A stretch of 64,000 nucleotides of DNA from Aptenodytes patagonicus (Eukaryota; Chordata; Aves; Sphenisciformes; Spheniscidae). The DNA is taken from contig NC_134982.1 of the NCBI RefSeq assembly GCF_965638725.1, positions 42,903,682 to 42,967,681 of the forward strand, read 5' to 3'. The notes under the pieces were generated by a model. The model ran no database searches. It worked only from the letters and a program-made list of their open reading frames with translations, and was not told the DNA's origin. Below, piece after piece: positions 11,694 through 26,600 of the stretch. The position numbers and the translations under genes were made by a program. The number at the start of each line of letters is the position of its first letter. Position 1 is the stretch's first letter.

Positions 11694-14600
11694 GTAGGTT
11701 GAAAACATGGGCTTAAAATGGGGGTCAAAATGCATATTGCTCCAGATTTTACATTTCAATATATTCTGTGCTTTGAAAATGCATCTCTGTGTCATCAAAG
11801 TTTTTCACCTGCAAACCTCCAGACAGAAATGAAGGGAAAATATCAGCCTATTAGGCTGACTTTATTTTGAAGGACAAGGAATTGTGAAGGAAAGAATAAC
11901 AAATACAAGGATAAAATGGTGTAAATGCAACTTGCATGCATCAAACGCAAGCTATGACAGAATAGCTTGATGCTTTTCTCTGGTAACCGATTTTTAGGGA
12001 AAACAAAAGTAGTGCAATAGACTGAATATTGAACAAAGCTTCGGTAAAGAGTTTGGTATCATGGTGCCTGGCAAATCATCAGTGTAGGTAGAGGAGGACT
12101 AGAACCTCACACAAAGGCTGACTATACACTGAAATAATGTGAAATTAAGTAACATGACATGTAAATTTATGCATTTTAGGTCTTGTAGCAAAGGTATCTG
12201 AGGAGGCTTGCCAGATACAAGCAACTCAGAGGATTCCCTTTTCCAACAAATGAGTAGAAAACTCACTGAATATTCAGGAATATGAATGAAGGACAAGAAA
12301 GAAATAGAAAGTTCTCATGTATTCCTATTACCTCTAGCATACATATGGTACTTTTATTCTCACTCCCATTTCTTCCTGCCTTGCATAGTACTTTTTTATT
12401 GAGTTTTATTAATTTCTGATTGTGTCTCCAGCTCCATGGTACCAAACTGAAAAGTGTCTACCCTACAATCCATGTGCTCCCAGTTTGACAGTGAATTCCT
12501 CCTAAGTTCTCCTGGAGTATGCAATTTTGCAACCAATTCTCTATTCATTGTGAAGAAATACTAGCTTAGCAGATGTTATGATGTTATGCCATTGTGTCAG
12601 CTACTGACACTCTACCATTTCTTCAGTGAGAAGAATTTTATAGGGAGGTTAAGCCTGCTGCCAACAGATTTAGTTTTCTTAATTGTGCCTGAGAAACATC
12701 ACAAACACACATTCTCCCCAGCCAGGAATCAGAAAACTGCTGAACTCAACCACATTCCTCCAATTTGCTGAAAATTAAAATTGCCACCTGGAACTTATTT
12801 AGATGGCCATGAAGAAGAGTGGGACCACACTAGTGGCAGTGATTTGCTGCCATCAGAGAGGCAACTTGTGAGTACCAGCAGTTTCCTGGAAGTCCCAGAA
12901 GTGGGTAGTGGGGATTTTTTTGGAACTCGTGGCAGGAGAAGGGCAGGAAGGGATTGGTCACTACTGGCTGCTAAGGGCATATCTTTCTAGCACAAAAATT
13001 TTTGTGTAGAAGGTAGCTGCAAGACCTCTACTGAGGTTTCACTCTCTTTTCCTGGGGGGGGATTTGACTCTTGAACAACAGAAAAGCTTTCATACGCCCT
13101 TTCAGTCTGAACTTTTTCATCCTGGTGTCAACAATCCCTGCCTTGGGATTGTCATGTGCCTTTTATTTAATTCGTAGCATTATAGCATCATTTACTGTCA
13201 CATGATTCAGTCAAGGAAAACAGAATCTCTGGCATTTTTTCATTACTTAAGAAGGAAATACTAAAGTCAAGAAACCTGTACCAATGCAGCCTGAAATAAA
13301 TAAATTTCATCCTACAGATGGGAACATCCTAGTTGCCTATGAGATACATTTTCTTATTGGTAAGTGCTACTAAAAATATTACAAGCTTGGTAAACAGAAC
13401 TTGTTTTAAATGATTTCACTTTTCCTTCACTTTTTTCCAACAATGTTGTCAATGCTGTTGAAAGACAAACCAGATTTAAAACACAAAGAATTACACTGAA
13501 CATCTAATGCAAGAATGTATGAAATTTATGGAGAAAGTTCCCAAGATTGCCAATTGGTGAACTGTATTATTTCAATCTCAAAATTTTGGAAGGTCATTTT
13601 GAAAGTTCTACATAATAGTTACAGATGACATATCAAAGGAATTAGAATTGTGCATGAATTGGCTTGTTAATGGAGAAAGATTCACAAGCTGTGCAGACAT
13701 AAATTTTGGGCTCTTAAATATGAAAGGCATGTTTAATGGCTTTTACTCAAAATTAACGAGGGCACATTGAAGATGACTCACAAAATTAATCTTTGTTGCT
13801 GCTGATGAAGATGTTTTTACTTTTGATATTTCTTTGATTTTAAAATTTCTCATTAAATATGTAATCAGGATACTGACATCCAGGTGGTAATTCCCCCAGT
13901 AGCCACAGAATACTAAGAGGAAGGGTAGGTTCACACAGTTTCTATTCAAATCTTTCTGGTAGATATAACGAAAGGAAAGCATTCAATTACTTTGGCCCGT
14001 TATATCCAGGACATTCAGAGACTTCTCTATGGGTTCCCAAACTTTTCAATACTGCTCCTATGCTTATAGGAACACTTTACTTTCTAGCCCTCCAGGCCAA
14101 ATGATGAAAACACTACAGGATCTCCTTAGTAAAAGGCACTGCCATAACAAAGGAATAGGTAAACAAAAATCAAAGCCATAACGTTTTCATTTCTTGGGAA
14201 CTTGCAAGTCAGATGAGAATTGAAGTATATTTTTTCAGCCTACTGACTCAGGAAATTGGGGCGTCCAGTCAAGATCAAGTTTTTTCATGCTAGATGTTGA
14301 ACAGAGATCGATGTAGAAGAAAAAAAGGCACTACTGTCTTATTTTACAGGCAGAGAACAGAAAGAAAACCTAACTTTGCTTAGGTAGCTGGTAGCAGAGT
14401 CAGAAGCTGTATCTAAGTCTCACAAATATTGGTTCAAGCCTCACTTGCAAGCTCCTTTTCTCTTCTCTTTCACGGGAAGAGCCTTTTATTTTGATACTTT
14501 CCTTTTAATTCAATTCCTAGAAATGCACAGATGAAAACAACGACAGTCTTATGAAATAAAACATTGCATTGATAAAACTCTGGGGTAGTTGCTGGTACCT

Positions 14601-17600
14601 GTCCTACTTGGAAGAAAGCAGTAAAATCCTCTTGCACTCTCATGACAATAAGCTTTGGGTCCCAGCACTGCCTCAGAGACAGGCTGAATTCAGACAAATT
14701 TCCTGTTTCCTTTGAGCCTTATCTGAGCCAAATACTGTCATTTTCTTTAAGCTAGCTAATCAGGTTTCCTCATCCCGTTGAGCTTTGTGGTTTCTAATTA
14801 GCATTATCCCTTTTCCAAGGGTCATGGAGTTTTGGCTCCCTATAAGAACTGCATCACTGTGCCTTGAGGTCCTGATGCTGGCAGATGGCAGCATCTGGCC
14901 CCAAGTATGGATGGATGGACGGATGTCAGCTTTTTGTTGTTTTGCACCTAACCAATTAGGCAACCGCTTTCAGCTCTAGCATGGACACTACCCAGTTCTT
15001 CTTGGTTATGCAACTCTATTTATTCTCAATTATTTTTCTTACCAAACTTTTCCTGCTCCTGTATCTAGCAGAGTCACAATACAGGAAGATGGAGGGATGA
15101 AAGGTGCACAGAAGCAGTAAAGGATGCTGAGAGCTTGTTAAATATTCTCGCAGGCCCTCATCCCAAGAATTTCCATGAATTGTATTGTCATCAAAATGCT
15201 TAGGGAGACCCTAATGACCACAAAGGATTCAGCTGGACCACCCAGAGCTGCAAATGCTAAAAGAAGCCTCAAGAGCCTCTTGCAGGATTAAAGTTGCTCC
15301 CCCTTTAACATCTTGAAAATATTCTATGAGGGCCTTCCCACCATCATCAAGTAATAAAAATGTTTCTTTGTACTTATCCAATCACTTTAGCATCACTGTG
15401 CTGTCTGAGATCTAGACCGGAAGAAAATATCCACCTGTAAGACTGACTTAAGTGTTATGTCATAGCAGTAAGACCATTGGAAAACGCGTATTCTAATGGT
15501 TTATGTATCCTGGTGAAATCTAATATGCTACCTGCCTATAGAATTAGCACTGATTTGTGTGTCCTGCATCATGAAGAAACATTCAAAAATACCCAGTCTG
15601 TCAGGGACTAATTTAACAAAGATGCTACTGATGGCTCTTCCATTTTGCACTAATAAAGCTTTCCATTCAACAGAGTATCCAATTCGAAACCTTTTACAAA
15701 TGAAAAGGGCAGGATGCATTTAGTGACTTATACTCAGTAGGAGAGAGGAGAAATGACCTTACAGGTAATAGATATAGCTAGGCAGGGAGTTTGGGAATTG
15801 GCAGTTAGAAATTATGTGTACCTGGATACAACTATAAAAGCAAGAAATTAAACTACGTTATAGCTATCAAAATATGTAGCTACACGGATCGTACATATAA
15901 AACCAGTATAAAATCAGACTGTTGAATAATCCTATTCAATTTGCCATCTAAATTCAAATTGAGTGGAAGATATTTCTTCCAATATTTCTATAAAAACATA
16001 GCTATTTGTCTGGAAGCATGTACATAAGATAAATAAACATTAGTAATATTTATAATAGATACATTATTTTAAAGTCATTGTAAATACACCACTGAGAAAT
16101 CTCCCACCACTGGAGTTGAACTGAATATGAAAAAATTATTGCGAATTGTCCAATACTGGAATTGAGGCTGTGGGGAATATCAGACATATGGTATATTAAT
16201 ACCCTATTTTTCACGAGGGTTGTTGTATCTGATTGTTCATAGTTATGATCTGAAAGACTGCTATGTCTGTATCTCTTCTGTTAGTGAATATGCGTCATAG
16301 GCTGAAAAGGCAGAGCAAAGAGACGACCATATAGCAGGATCATAGATTGTACAAATGGCAAACATTCTCACTAGTATCTGATGTTTATAAAATTTTACAG
16401 CAATTGGCATGCATTTTAAGCTGGACAGAAGTGCTTGCTTTGGCCTGTTGAGAGACTGTCCAAGCCCATGATAGCTGTTTCACTGTTTTAAGAGCAAGAA
16501 CTTTTAAGGGCATCTGTTTTGGAGATGCCCACATTAAAACAAAAGTCTTCTTTATGAAGCACTGAAGCTGTGCATCTTTACAAGATTAAAATTTGCATTA
16601 GTCTCAGACAATTTTTAGAGACTCAGAGCAGATCATTTCACCACATGAGAGAAAATTTGAATGTAAGAAGACTCCCTCACTGAGAGGAACAAGTTTCAAG
16701 GTATAAAAAGCCCATCATTTTGCCTTACATTCTAAATCCTTTTGTAATCTGTAGGCAGTGTATCAGATACATCAGAAATGGAACATAACATGCACGGAAG
16801 CTAACAAGATATGATCACAATGTACTCTTAGATGACATTGTGTTTTAGCATTCCCTGTTTCTTCCTCATATATCATGATGTAGATTTCCCCATAAGTAGG
16901 TGAAACAGGTTAAACTCTCATTAAAGGCCAATCCAGTCACATGCATAATAGCATTCTTCAATTAAAAGAAAGACTTAACAAATTAATCAACAGAACAAAG
17001 CTTCCAAAGCCTACATACAATCTTTTAGCACATGTGGGAAGATTATGGCTTAATGTACAACTCTTTGGCTTCTCTGAGATATCCCTAGTGCCTTGCCGAA
17101 ACATTCCCCCCCCCTGCACCTGGACCCTAGCTCATTGTGTTATAAGGAGGGTTATTTTGGCTTGGAGTGAAGAGGACTTTCATGACTTCAAACATGGACA
17201 TTAGATCAAGTTTTTATCTTCTCACATAATCCTGTCTTTGATGTCACCAGACTGAGGCCTCTCAGAATAGAAAGAGAAAGCTGTGAAAAGAGGCCCAGTT
17301 AATTTATACATTTAAGTGCTGCTGTTCTAATTCGCCAGTGTAGCATTTTCATTGTTTTCTGCTTTGCATCCTAAAGGCAGGCTTACACCAGGCAATTATG
17401 AATGGCTCCTCTGAACAAATAATTGAAATTCACTAGTTGTGGGATATGGTTAAACAATGTCAGGATTGGAGGTGCGAGGTCAAATATATTCCCAGTGGCA
17501 CTACTGAAGTTACAGGCTACCCTTTTCACTTGCCTTGAAGGATGAGTATTTGTAATACACTCGCTTTGACAGCAACTAATCAGGTAAGCTGCATGAGACA

Positions 17601-19369
17601 AATAGCAAACATGAACATGATATTTTGCATTTGTCTTCAACCCAGAACAGTAGTTTTGTAGTTAAAATAACAAACCTTTAGAAGGTGTTATAGAAGACTG
17701 CTTTGCAGCATGGAGACTATTTGATGAGAATTAAACAGGTGAAGATATACAACATTTGCAATATCCTCCTCTTGCAACTGCAGCAAGGAGACATATAAAA
17801 ATGGGGATTGACCCTATGTGCAAACACTTCTGCTGAAAAATTCCACCAGGCTAGTGGTGGAGCAACAGTTCTGTAATGAACTATCTTTTCTTTAATGTAG
17901 CAATGAAAAAAAAAAAAACTTGTTAACTGAGAGATTGTGAGACATCATTTCTGCATCGTTTACCTTACAAAGCCAATTTACTCTTTCACAAAACAACTAA
18001 CCTCAAATTATCCACAAATTATCCACATTATTTTCTAGTGAATTTGTGATATAAGAATTTTGTGCCAAAGTCCATTGAAATGGTAGACTTTTGTGCTCCT
18101 CATAAACAAAGCAAAACTCTGTGTGTGTGTTTGCACGTGGAGAATGGAGGTGTGCTGCAGAAACACAAAATGATATAAAACAGCCTGTCAAGGTGAAAGT
18201 TATAGATAGGTCTTTTTGTCTCATAATGGAATGGATTCACTACAAGAAAATGGGAGTATCCAAAAGTAAAACATAGATACCTTACCGATTCAGGGATCTT
18301 TATGCTTAGTGATCATTCCCATGAACCAAAAACAGAGCAATTTGCTCTTCCACTTTCATCAAAACACAGTATACAGGATAAACCTTCCATTTTGTCTGTT
18401 GCCTTACCAGTGCACAAAAAAAACCCAGACGTGGTCCAAGGCAATGTACTGCTAACTCGAGCCATTTAAAACTCCTGAACTCTGCCTTCCCCACAACCCA
18501 CAAATCTTTTTGTTTGCCTTTTGAAAGTATGAACTGCTAAAGTTCAATGTCCTTCTTTATAACCACAAATCTAAAACTTGTTTCTCTTCAAAATGCAATC
18601 TGATATGCACATTTATAATCTCCTTAACTTGAGAGAAGAGACTTCAAAAAAGTACCCATTATTGGGATTTTTATAGTCCTGCTCCTACTATCACTTCTCA
18701 TCATTCCAGCACCAAAACTCTGTTTTTATCACGTGTCTAAATATTATGCAGACTAAGGCTCCAGACTGACAGTTAATGAGTTTGAAGAGGAAAATCTCAT
18801 TTTTTCATATAATTTTTTTCTCTCCAGTGCTTGACATCTATTTTACGTTACCAGCACAAATAAATGTTATCCATAGGCTCTTTCAATTACACATCATTTC
18901 CCCTTTTACAGTCCTTTTTATGGCTATTAAAGTTTATTTCAAGAGACACATTCTCTGTGTTTTTTCGGCTTTCTAGTGTGAGGTTAACATGAGTTATACC
19001 CTAATTTATGTTTATTACTGGGTTATGGTTCTGACTGCATCCCCATGAGAAACATTACTAGCTTCCACAACTACCTTCCTGATGATCATAAAACAAATAT
19101 TGAACAATGAAGGAAGCTTAAAAAAAAAAAAAGTCTAAAATTGAGGAATGGCTGCTTAAATACAGCCCAGATTCTGTGCTGTGTCACTATCTGCAGTCTT
19201 TTTACCACTGTGTCTTTTAGATGTAAAAAAGCTTAGATTGGAGCACTGGCCCATCTGTGCCAGTCTATACCACTGATTCCATGTCTTTTGGAACAGCAGT
19301 TTAAAAAAATTCTCTACAATAGTCAGAATAAATAAAGCTCTAGAAAAGGAAATATCATAGCTCTGCTAT

Positions 19370-19430
19370 TGTTCCTACTGACATCAAAAGCAAAAGTCCC
19401 ACTGACTTCACCAGGAGTCAGATCAGTCCC
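19370..19430. repeat. Old palindromic interspersed repeat, copy 3
   Basis: TACTGACATCAAAAGCAAAA followed by GTCCCACTGACTTCACCAGG and GAGTCAGATCAG. This matches the pattern of two complementary 'ATTGACTTCAATGGG' arms seen at 6400-6462. Family name uncertain. Confidence 0.45.
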
Positions 19431-21313
19431 CTGTTTTGGTGAAAAACTGTAGATCTGCCAGTTCTACATGCAGAATTGCTGATATGTTCTGCATTTCTGG
19501 CACATAGTCACAATTGCCTAGGGATCAAGCATATTAAAGTAGATTAGCCACTCAGAATAAGGAGTAGAGCTACCCGTTCTTAATAGGTACAGGAAAACAT
19601 TAGCATCAGCATTATACTAGTTCATTAGACTATCCAACATCCTGATATGAAAATAATATAAGTATTGTATATAGAGATACAGTTTATTTAATTGTAATTT
19701 ATCGTATCTGTGATTGCATGAGAGAATTTGATCAAACAGCAAAACCAAAAATTCTGCAGGTACTGTCACTGCAATACCTGCACTACTGGTGGCTAGGGAC
19801 CACTTCAGAGTGGCCCAGAGGCTGGTCTCTGTCACACATGGTGTGGCAGCCCAGGGAATGGGAGAGGGGATGGCAGAAAGCTGCCCAGCTGATGATTTTT
19901 CCTCTAAGCAGAGCAACATAACTGGAAACTGCTAGTGCCTCCACAGGACTGCCTCCTTTTCCACATAACGGGTGAATCTGTCACTTTTTTCTTGGTCTCA
20001 ACAAGGTCTTCTGTTTCTGTCACATTCTCTGGCTGCTAGGAGATGTTGTTAACAATATGACAGTTTGGGAGGGTTTTGGGCTTCAGTCTCTATGCACATA
20101 ATAAAAAAGGAGCAAAGTCCTTAAAGATGGCAAGGGCTAGGACTGAGCATTTTGCCGTGTCTCTGCATCTGTCTGGTCTCATTCCTAGCCAACAGAATTG
20201 TAGCCACTCAGGGAATGTCTTACTGCTGTATGTGGCATGGGACAGTGTATTAACAGCATGCTCCAGGAAGATGGGAGATTTAACTTGCCTTACACAGGAA
20301 TTGAACGAGGTCTCATGCAGTCTGAGTGAATGCTGTATCACAGAGTTGCTGCAAACCAGGACACACATCATCTCCAGCCACAGAATAAAGGAGCGGAGCC
20401 TAACACTCAGTCATCACTGGCTATGTTAGGCATCTTGTTGAAGGGACTTTGATGTATCCCATTTTGAAGCAAATATTTTCTGTGGGGATGCTGGACGCCT
20501 AAATCCACGGCTCTGGACTCCACTACCTGGCCCAGGCATACACATACTTTTGTGAAACTATTCCTACCTATGTGTATTTAAATAGTACTGAAATACTTAT
20601 ACCTTGTTATACTCAATTCCCTGCTCCTTTTCCTTCAGTGTACACAGAAATCAATAAAGAGATGCTAAAACCAGAGCAATGCAGAGATAAGTCATAATCC
20701 CAGTAAATACTGAGCAGACAAACGGGGTCCTATTTGAGTGAGGACTGAAAAGTTAGGCTGCAGTTATCCAGCCATGTTTATCATTCTCACTTTGTACTAT
20801 TTATTTATGAGATGAAAAATCACCCACGTCCAGGTATCAGTATACCAGTGAAGCATACAGGAATTGTCACTTCCAATACTCTTGCCTCTGCAGCTGTAGC
20901 TGTGGAGAGTTCCTTTAGACTAGTTATCTCTGTTACTCTATCCAGTTACACAGAAAGGGACTTCAGAATGAAAACACTGTCAACATAAGCAGCTCAGTAC
21001 TAAATCACTGACGGCAATCTAGACTTTTCAGGGTGTTGATTCATGACCTTTTAAAGCTATTTATTCCAGGACAAAATATGGTACAAATGTTCATCAATGA
21101 AAGTGAATGCAGGGATTTACTTAGGTGTGGGCTCATGCTTATCTTGCACAAACATAAGTGGCCACAGTAAATGTCAGCAAGGGAGAATATGATCCCAGGA
21201 AATTATTTCTTTCTAACTTGTAATCACGTTTAGGCCTGTATATTTTTTGAACTGTCCATGACTAACATTAGAGAAGAACTTTTTTTATACAAGCTATTAT
21301 AAACTAGAGATCC

Positions 21314-21339
21314 TACATGAATAAACAATTATTCATGTA
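21314..21339. repeat. Perfect 10-bp inverted repeat
   Basis: TACATGAATA at 21314-21323 and its exact complement TATTCATGTA at 21330-21339 are separated by six bases. It is AT-rich, lies in intergenic DNA, and has no known role. Confidence 0.85.
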
Positions 21340-24300
21340 ATTATTTTTGTTTATCTTTTGAAAATGCTTCTTAGCATAATGTTTTTCATATTTCCATAAA
21401 AGTAGAGTGGTGATGGTGTGATTAGATAGTTAAGTTACTTTGTCATTAAAATTATTCCACCAATAGGATGAATAATGCTAACTGGGTACCTGAGACAGCC
21501 TTGATCTGAAGAGCCTGTTACCCACAGAGAGAGAGCAGAAAGGGAATAATAATAGACAAATTGCATACCATTTATACAAACAGAAGAATATCTATATAAT
21601 TATAAAAAATATAAAATTAAAATTTATTAAAAATTGCTATAAACTGAATAGCCAAAGTGAGTTTTACAGGTAAGCTGAATGTGGATAAGGTAGGATTCTC
21701 ACAGGCTGTAACAGGGAGCTTGAATCATGCATACAGGGAGATGCATCTGTGACTAAGAAGAGTTGTTGTATCAAAATCTGATGCATATAAGTGTTTGTGA
21801 ACACCAGCAGAGTGAAAGAAAATGGGAGTAATACAGGAAAAGAGTAAGCAAAGAGAGGTTTGAGATTGATATACTGAGTGGAAAGAAAGCACAGAGAATT
21901 TAAGATGTGATTTTAAACCTCTTCTTTAAGCAGAGGTTAGCAACAAGGTTGTGCAGAAACTAAAGAAAGATCAAGTAGGAGGATGATCTTGTGATAATCA
22001 ATACGAATGAGAAGAAAGAAAGAGAGACAGTTGTAGAAAGAGAGTACCTTTGAAATACCGAGGGGGAGAGAGAGTGACAAGACTGAGATGTGACCTGGAG
22101 GTGAGTTACAAAGTCACCAACACAGCACAGGAATCGTTGCTCAAACCCATGGTGTCACCATGGGATTCACTGCTGTGACAGTCATGGGAGTACAATCAAG
22201 CCTTCAGTAGACTTAGATTAGTACCCACTTTAAGTAAGACAACATCATAAATATGATAGAGGGTGCTTTTCAAAAGGGCAGACTCATGAAGTCAGCAGTG
22301 GAGACTGCTGAAAGACGTAACTTTTAAGTACATCACACGCTTTTAAACATATGACCCCAAATACCTATGGGAAATGATAATTAAAATGTGGTCTTTCAAA
22401 TCTTTCACTCACACAGACTATTTATTTTGATTTCACAGACTTATACACTGATGAGGTACACTTGTCTCTGGTTATACTAGGGATTTGGAGTGAAATGAGA
22501 TGGTCTTCAAATGGTCAGGAAAATTAAAATTCTTCACTGTTATGGAAAAAAATGCACAAGAAAGAATGATTGGCTGGATTTCACAAGACTTGGGGCTTTT
22601 TTTGTTTTTTTTCACCTGACACACACATTTGGTTCAAGTTGAACTGAACTAACAATATTTTGGTGTCAAAGAACACATCATAAAAACCATGAAGAACAGT
22701 GTAAATGCTTGTGACTGAAAAAGATTCTCCTGATGTAGGTAAATTTAGCTGAAGTAGTTTTCAGTTAGATAAGCTAAGGCCCTTTTCTCATATACTGACA
22801 TCAAAAGGTCATTCTGGTTAAAAAGAATGATGGGATAGTATCCATTCATTATTTTCATTTCGGTAATGATTTAAGAGTGATTAGAAGTTACAGGAAAATG
22901 GTTGCAGATCCCACTTCCCCTTGCAGTTAGAGTCTGGCTCTTTCAAGGGGTCTAGAAGACCGTATTTTTATATTCATATTACTGTTGGTTTATGTTAATA
23001 CATATGAGAATTAGATGGAAAATTTTCATTTTAGTGTTTCCAAGTCATCCCATATGTTCTCAGCTGACTCAAATTTCAACAAACTTTTCCCTAAGTATCT
23101 CAAATGTGAGGAACCCTTAGTGAATGGCCATCAATGAAGATGCTGGCTTAGTGGTCTTGTCCAGTGTCATCTCAGAGGCTCCAGAAAAGAGAACAGGATG
23201 GAATTTAGTCCTCTGCTCTGGAAATCTCCTTTCCTCACATAGCAACCACCTCTTCTCCTCCTGAAGATCTACCTAACTCCTGCCTAACTTCTGCAGCTAA
23301 TGACAATGAGGTCTAACAAGCCCGAGCTGTTACCATACAACCCTGATTCATTTGTGGGACATACTACTATATTTTCATCCCATGGATGAAAATAAATACA
23401 TTTTAAAAAGTATACTATCATGTGACAACATTGGTATTTTGAGAAACTTTAATCAAGAATCACCTCTACTCCAACAAATGTTATATTAAATTCCTTAAAA
23501 GAGATAAAACATCATATTTTTGCCCTGGTCCCTTTCTTAGAAATGGCAAAATAATTTGTTTTGAAACTCTGTAAGACAACACAAAGTTTTGTGTGAGCAC
23601 TGGAAACACTAAAGCTGGGGCACTACAGATTTGTATCCTATATTCCCTAAAGCCCATCGCTCCCATATCTTTGCCCAGTTTTTCATTCAGCCATCAGTCT
23701 TCATGAATGTTGAAGAAATGTCATACTTTTGAGACCTCTAATTCTCTGGAAAGGTGGAGGCTTGGCTGAAATTAGCCAAGGTACTCAAAAAAGGAAAGAG
23801 GAATTACAGATGGAGTATATCACATCACATAATTTTTTTAGTTATTTTGTTAAGAAAATAAGAGAATAAAATAGTAATATTAATGTAACCGGTACAACAC
23901 AGCCAAAGACAGTGCGTGGACTGTTTTAGACTGAACTGTCAGTGTGGACAACACTTAGCTGATTCAATATAGGGTCAAATATTGGGAGTTTTGGGCCATT
24001 GATGACTGACAGGCCCTTAGAAACACAAACTAATTAAAACATACTCCCTATACATTAATTCACAGACACACACACAGAAAAAAAACATACAGCTAACAGA
24101 CTAAACCTTGATTACAGCTGAAGTACAATTTGCACTGATGTTTATGAGAGCTTTGGCTAAATAAAATCAGTTTAAATTACACAGTCTAGTGAGTCTTACT
24201 TACAGTAAATCTTAAAGACTAAGATAATCATTCTCCTTATTCAAATTGCCATAAAATAGTGGTAACTGCATTTGAAAAAGGGTAATAAAGCTGTTGAGAT

Positions 24301-24599
24301 ATTTAATCTTGAACACAGGATCCTGCTTCTAAGAAGAAGAGGTTGTATAACATACCATGAATAAATTTATTTAATTTTTTAAAAATATTGTAAGATTGAC
24401 TTTAGTTCTTGTAAAAACTGATAAATATGAATGTGAAGATGAATAAAATATAAGGTCATCAGCAACTCACCTTATTTTATGAACTTTGATCATGTAATAA
24501 GGTTTGCATTTGTTTCTCAGATATGAATGGAGATGGAATTCAAGATAAGATATTAATCATAATTAAACTGACTACAACAGGTCTATGCTGACAAATTCT

Positions 24600-25240
24600 T
24601 AACGACCACAAAGAATGCTTAGCCATAATGAACTGCTTCATTCATTAATTTCCTCATTAAGAGGGCCTCCACTTAATAAGTTCAGTAAAAAGTTGATATA
24701 ATATTATATTTGTATTCTCTTTTTTATCAATTTCCACTTCAGTGGTATATTATTTGGAAAATGAAATAAATCATTTAAAACATATAATTGCTTGTATATA
24801 TTCATATAGTAATTCCCTAAGCGATGCTGTGTTTATAAGTTGTCAGTGTGCATATTAATTTGTCATACCCACCAACCTCATGTTCATTTATTTACTACTA
24901 GCCATTGAGAAGCAGATTAAAAAGCACATGCTGCCCCTTCTTTGAAAGTTTTATTAAGGCCAAGTAGGCCAAACAGTATATTCCAATTGAATCCTGCTGG
25001 TTGCCAGGACTTGAAAATTACTAATTACAGTTCTAAGTGACTTAATATGTTTGTATGCATGATTATTTATGAATACGTGTTAAGTGCTGCATAAAATAGC
25101 ACCTTCTCATTTCAATATTAAAACATATTAATTGTTCAGTATGTACAGGTTCATCTGAACTTGCTTAATACCATTAATTTACTGCAATGTGTGTCATATT
25201 GATAAAAACTGATGATGGCCTTGTGCAGAATAAACAAAAA
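24600..25240. other. Possible conserved non-coding stretch
   Basis: An AT-rich stretch with many homeodomain-type cores (TAATTG, ATTAAT, TTAATT), little simple repeat and no mobile-element similarity that I recognise. It resembles the texture of vertebrate conserved non-coding elements around developmental genes. Only an alignment can decide this. Confidence 0.25.
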
Positions 25241-25450
25241 ATGAACTAAAAATATGTCTTCCTTTTCCTTCTTCTTCTCCTCTTCCCTCCTTCTCACCAC
25301 CAAACCAGACTGGCATAAATACCTATATCACTACTACCCAGAGAAGTTAGTAGCTAAGCTTCTGTTTTCCAAAACAATAGCAGCACACACACATACTGCA
25401 CATGAGCAAGGAAAAAAGCATATTGTTCCTGCCTTTCCCAGAAACTACTC

Positions 25451-26600
25451 AGAATCACAGAATCACAGAATAGTTGAGGCAGGAAAGGACTTCCTGAGAT
25501 CATCTCATGCAACTCTCTGCTCCAGCAGGGTCACCTAAAGTAGGTTGCCTAGGACCACGTCCAGTTGGGTTTTGAGTATCTCCACAGAAGAAAACTCCAC
25601 AACCTCTCAGGGCAACCTCTGCCAGTGTTCGGCCAGCCCCCCAGTATAAAAATGTTTTCTTGTGTCCAGATGAAATTTTATGTTTTTAAATTTGTACCCA
25701 TTGTCTCTTGTCCTATCAGTGGGCACCACTAAGAAGAGTCTGACTCCCTCTTCTTCATTCCCTCCCGTCAGGTGTTTACACACATGGATAAGATCTCCCT
25801 GAGCCTTCTCTTCTCCAGGCTGGACAGTCCTAGCTCTCTCAGCCTCTCCTTATACAGAAGATGCTCCAGTCCCTTCATCACCTTTGTGGACCAGCACTGG
25901 ACTCACGCCAGTATGTCTGTATATTTCCTTTACTGGGGAGCACAGCGCTGCACCCAGCACTCCAGATGTATCTCACCAGTGCTGAGTAGAGAGGAAGGAT
26001 TACCTCACTCAACCTGCTGGCAGCACTCTGCCTACTGCAGCTCCGAAGGCTGTTGGCTCATCTTCAACTTGGTGCCCACCAGGACACTGAGGTCCTTTTT
26101 TGCAAAGCTGCTTTCCAGCTGAGCAGCCCTCAGCATCTACCGGTGCATGGGGTTGTTCCTCCCAAAGGGTAAATCTTTGCATTACCCCTTTTAGAACTTC
26201 ATAAGATTCTTCCCAGCCCGCTTCTCCAGCATGTCAAGGTCCCTCTGGCGTATCTGCCATTCTTCCCAGTTTTGTGTCATCTGCAAACTTGCTGAGGATT
26301 CACTCTGTCCCAGTGTCCAGGTCACTGATGACACGTTACACAGTACTGGCCCCAGTATTGTCCCCTGAGGTAAACCACTAGTGATCACAACCCTCTGGGC
26401 CTGGCCGTTCACCCAGTTTTCAATCCATCTCACTGTCCACTTAACTAACCTGTACTTTGTCAGCTTGTTTATGAGGATGCTACAAGAGGCAGTGTCAAAT
26501 GCCTTACTAAAGTTGAGGTAGACGACATTCACTGCTCTCCCCTTGTCCACCAAGGTAGTCACTCATTGTAGAAGGCTCTCAGGTTTCATTGGAAGTTGAA
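25451..26600 (-). mobile_element. CR1 LINE, 3' part, minus strand
   Basis: A 5'-truncated CR1 retrotransposon, the main LINE of birds. Its 3' end lies at 25451, where the minus strand ends in about 2.5 copies of the CR1 terminal octamer (ATTCTGTG). The minus-strand frame at 26191-26562 encodes reverse transcriptase: VYLNFSKAFDT (motif A region) and GLPQGTILGPVL (motif B region), ending NLMKF. The codons for the catalytic FADD box are present but out of this frame, so a frameshift has broken the enzyme. Sequence from 25560 to 26190 matches the C-terminal ORF2 and 3' UTR part, also with disruptions. The copy is dead. Confidence 0.93.

Larger units (their letters stand above)
9990..25450. other. 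Long intergenic stretch, no gene seen
   Basis: About 15 kb of AT-rich sequence with no recognisable exon or RNA gene. It contains small simple repeats (11659-11693), a 10-bp stem inverted repeat (21314-21339), one weak old repeat (19370-19430) and an AT-rich stretch rich in TAAT motifs (24600-25240). Open frames are at most about 117 codons and resemble nothing known. Confidence 0.65.

Noticed and set aside
11843-11862. Short palindrome TCAGCCTATTAGGCTGA
   Set aside because: Eight-base arms around one base are expected by chance in a window this size, and there is no context to suggest a function.
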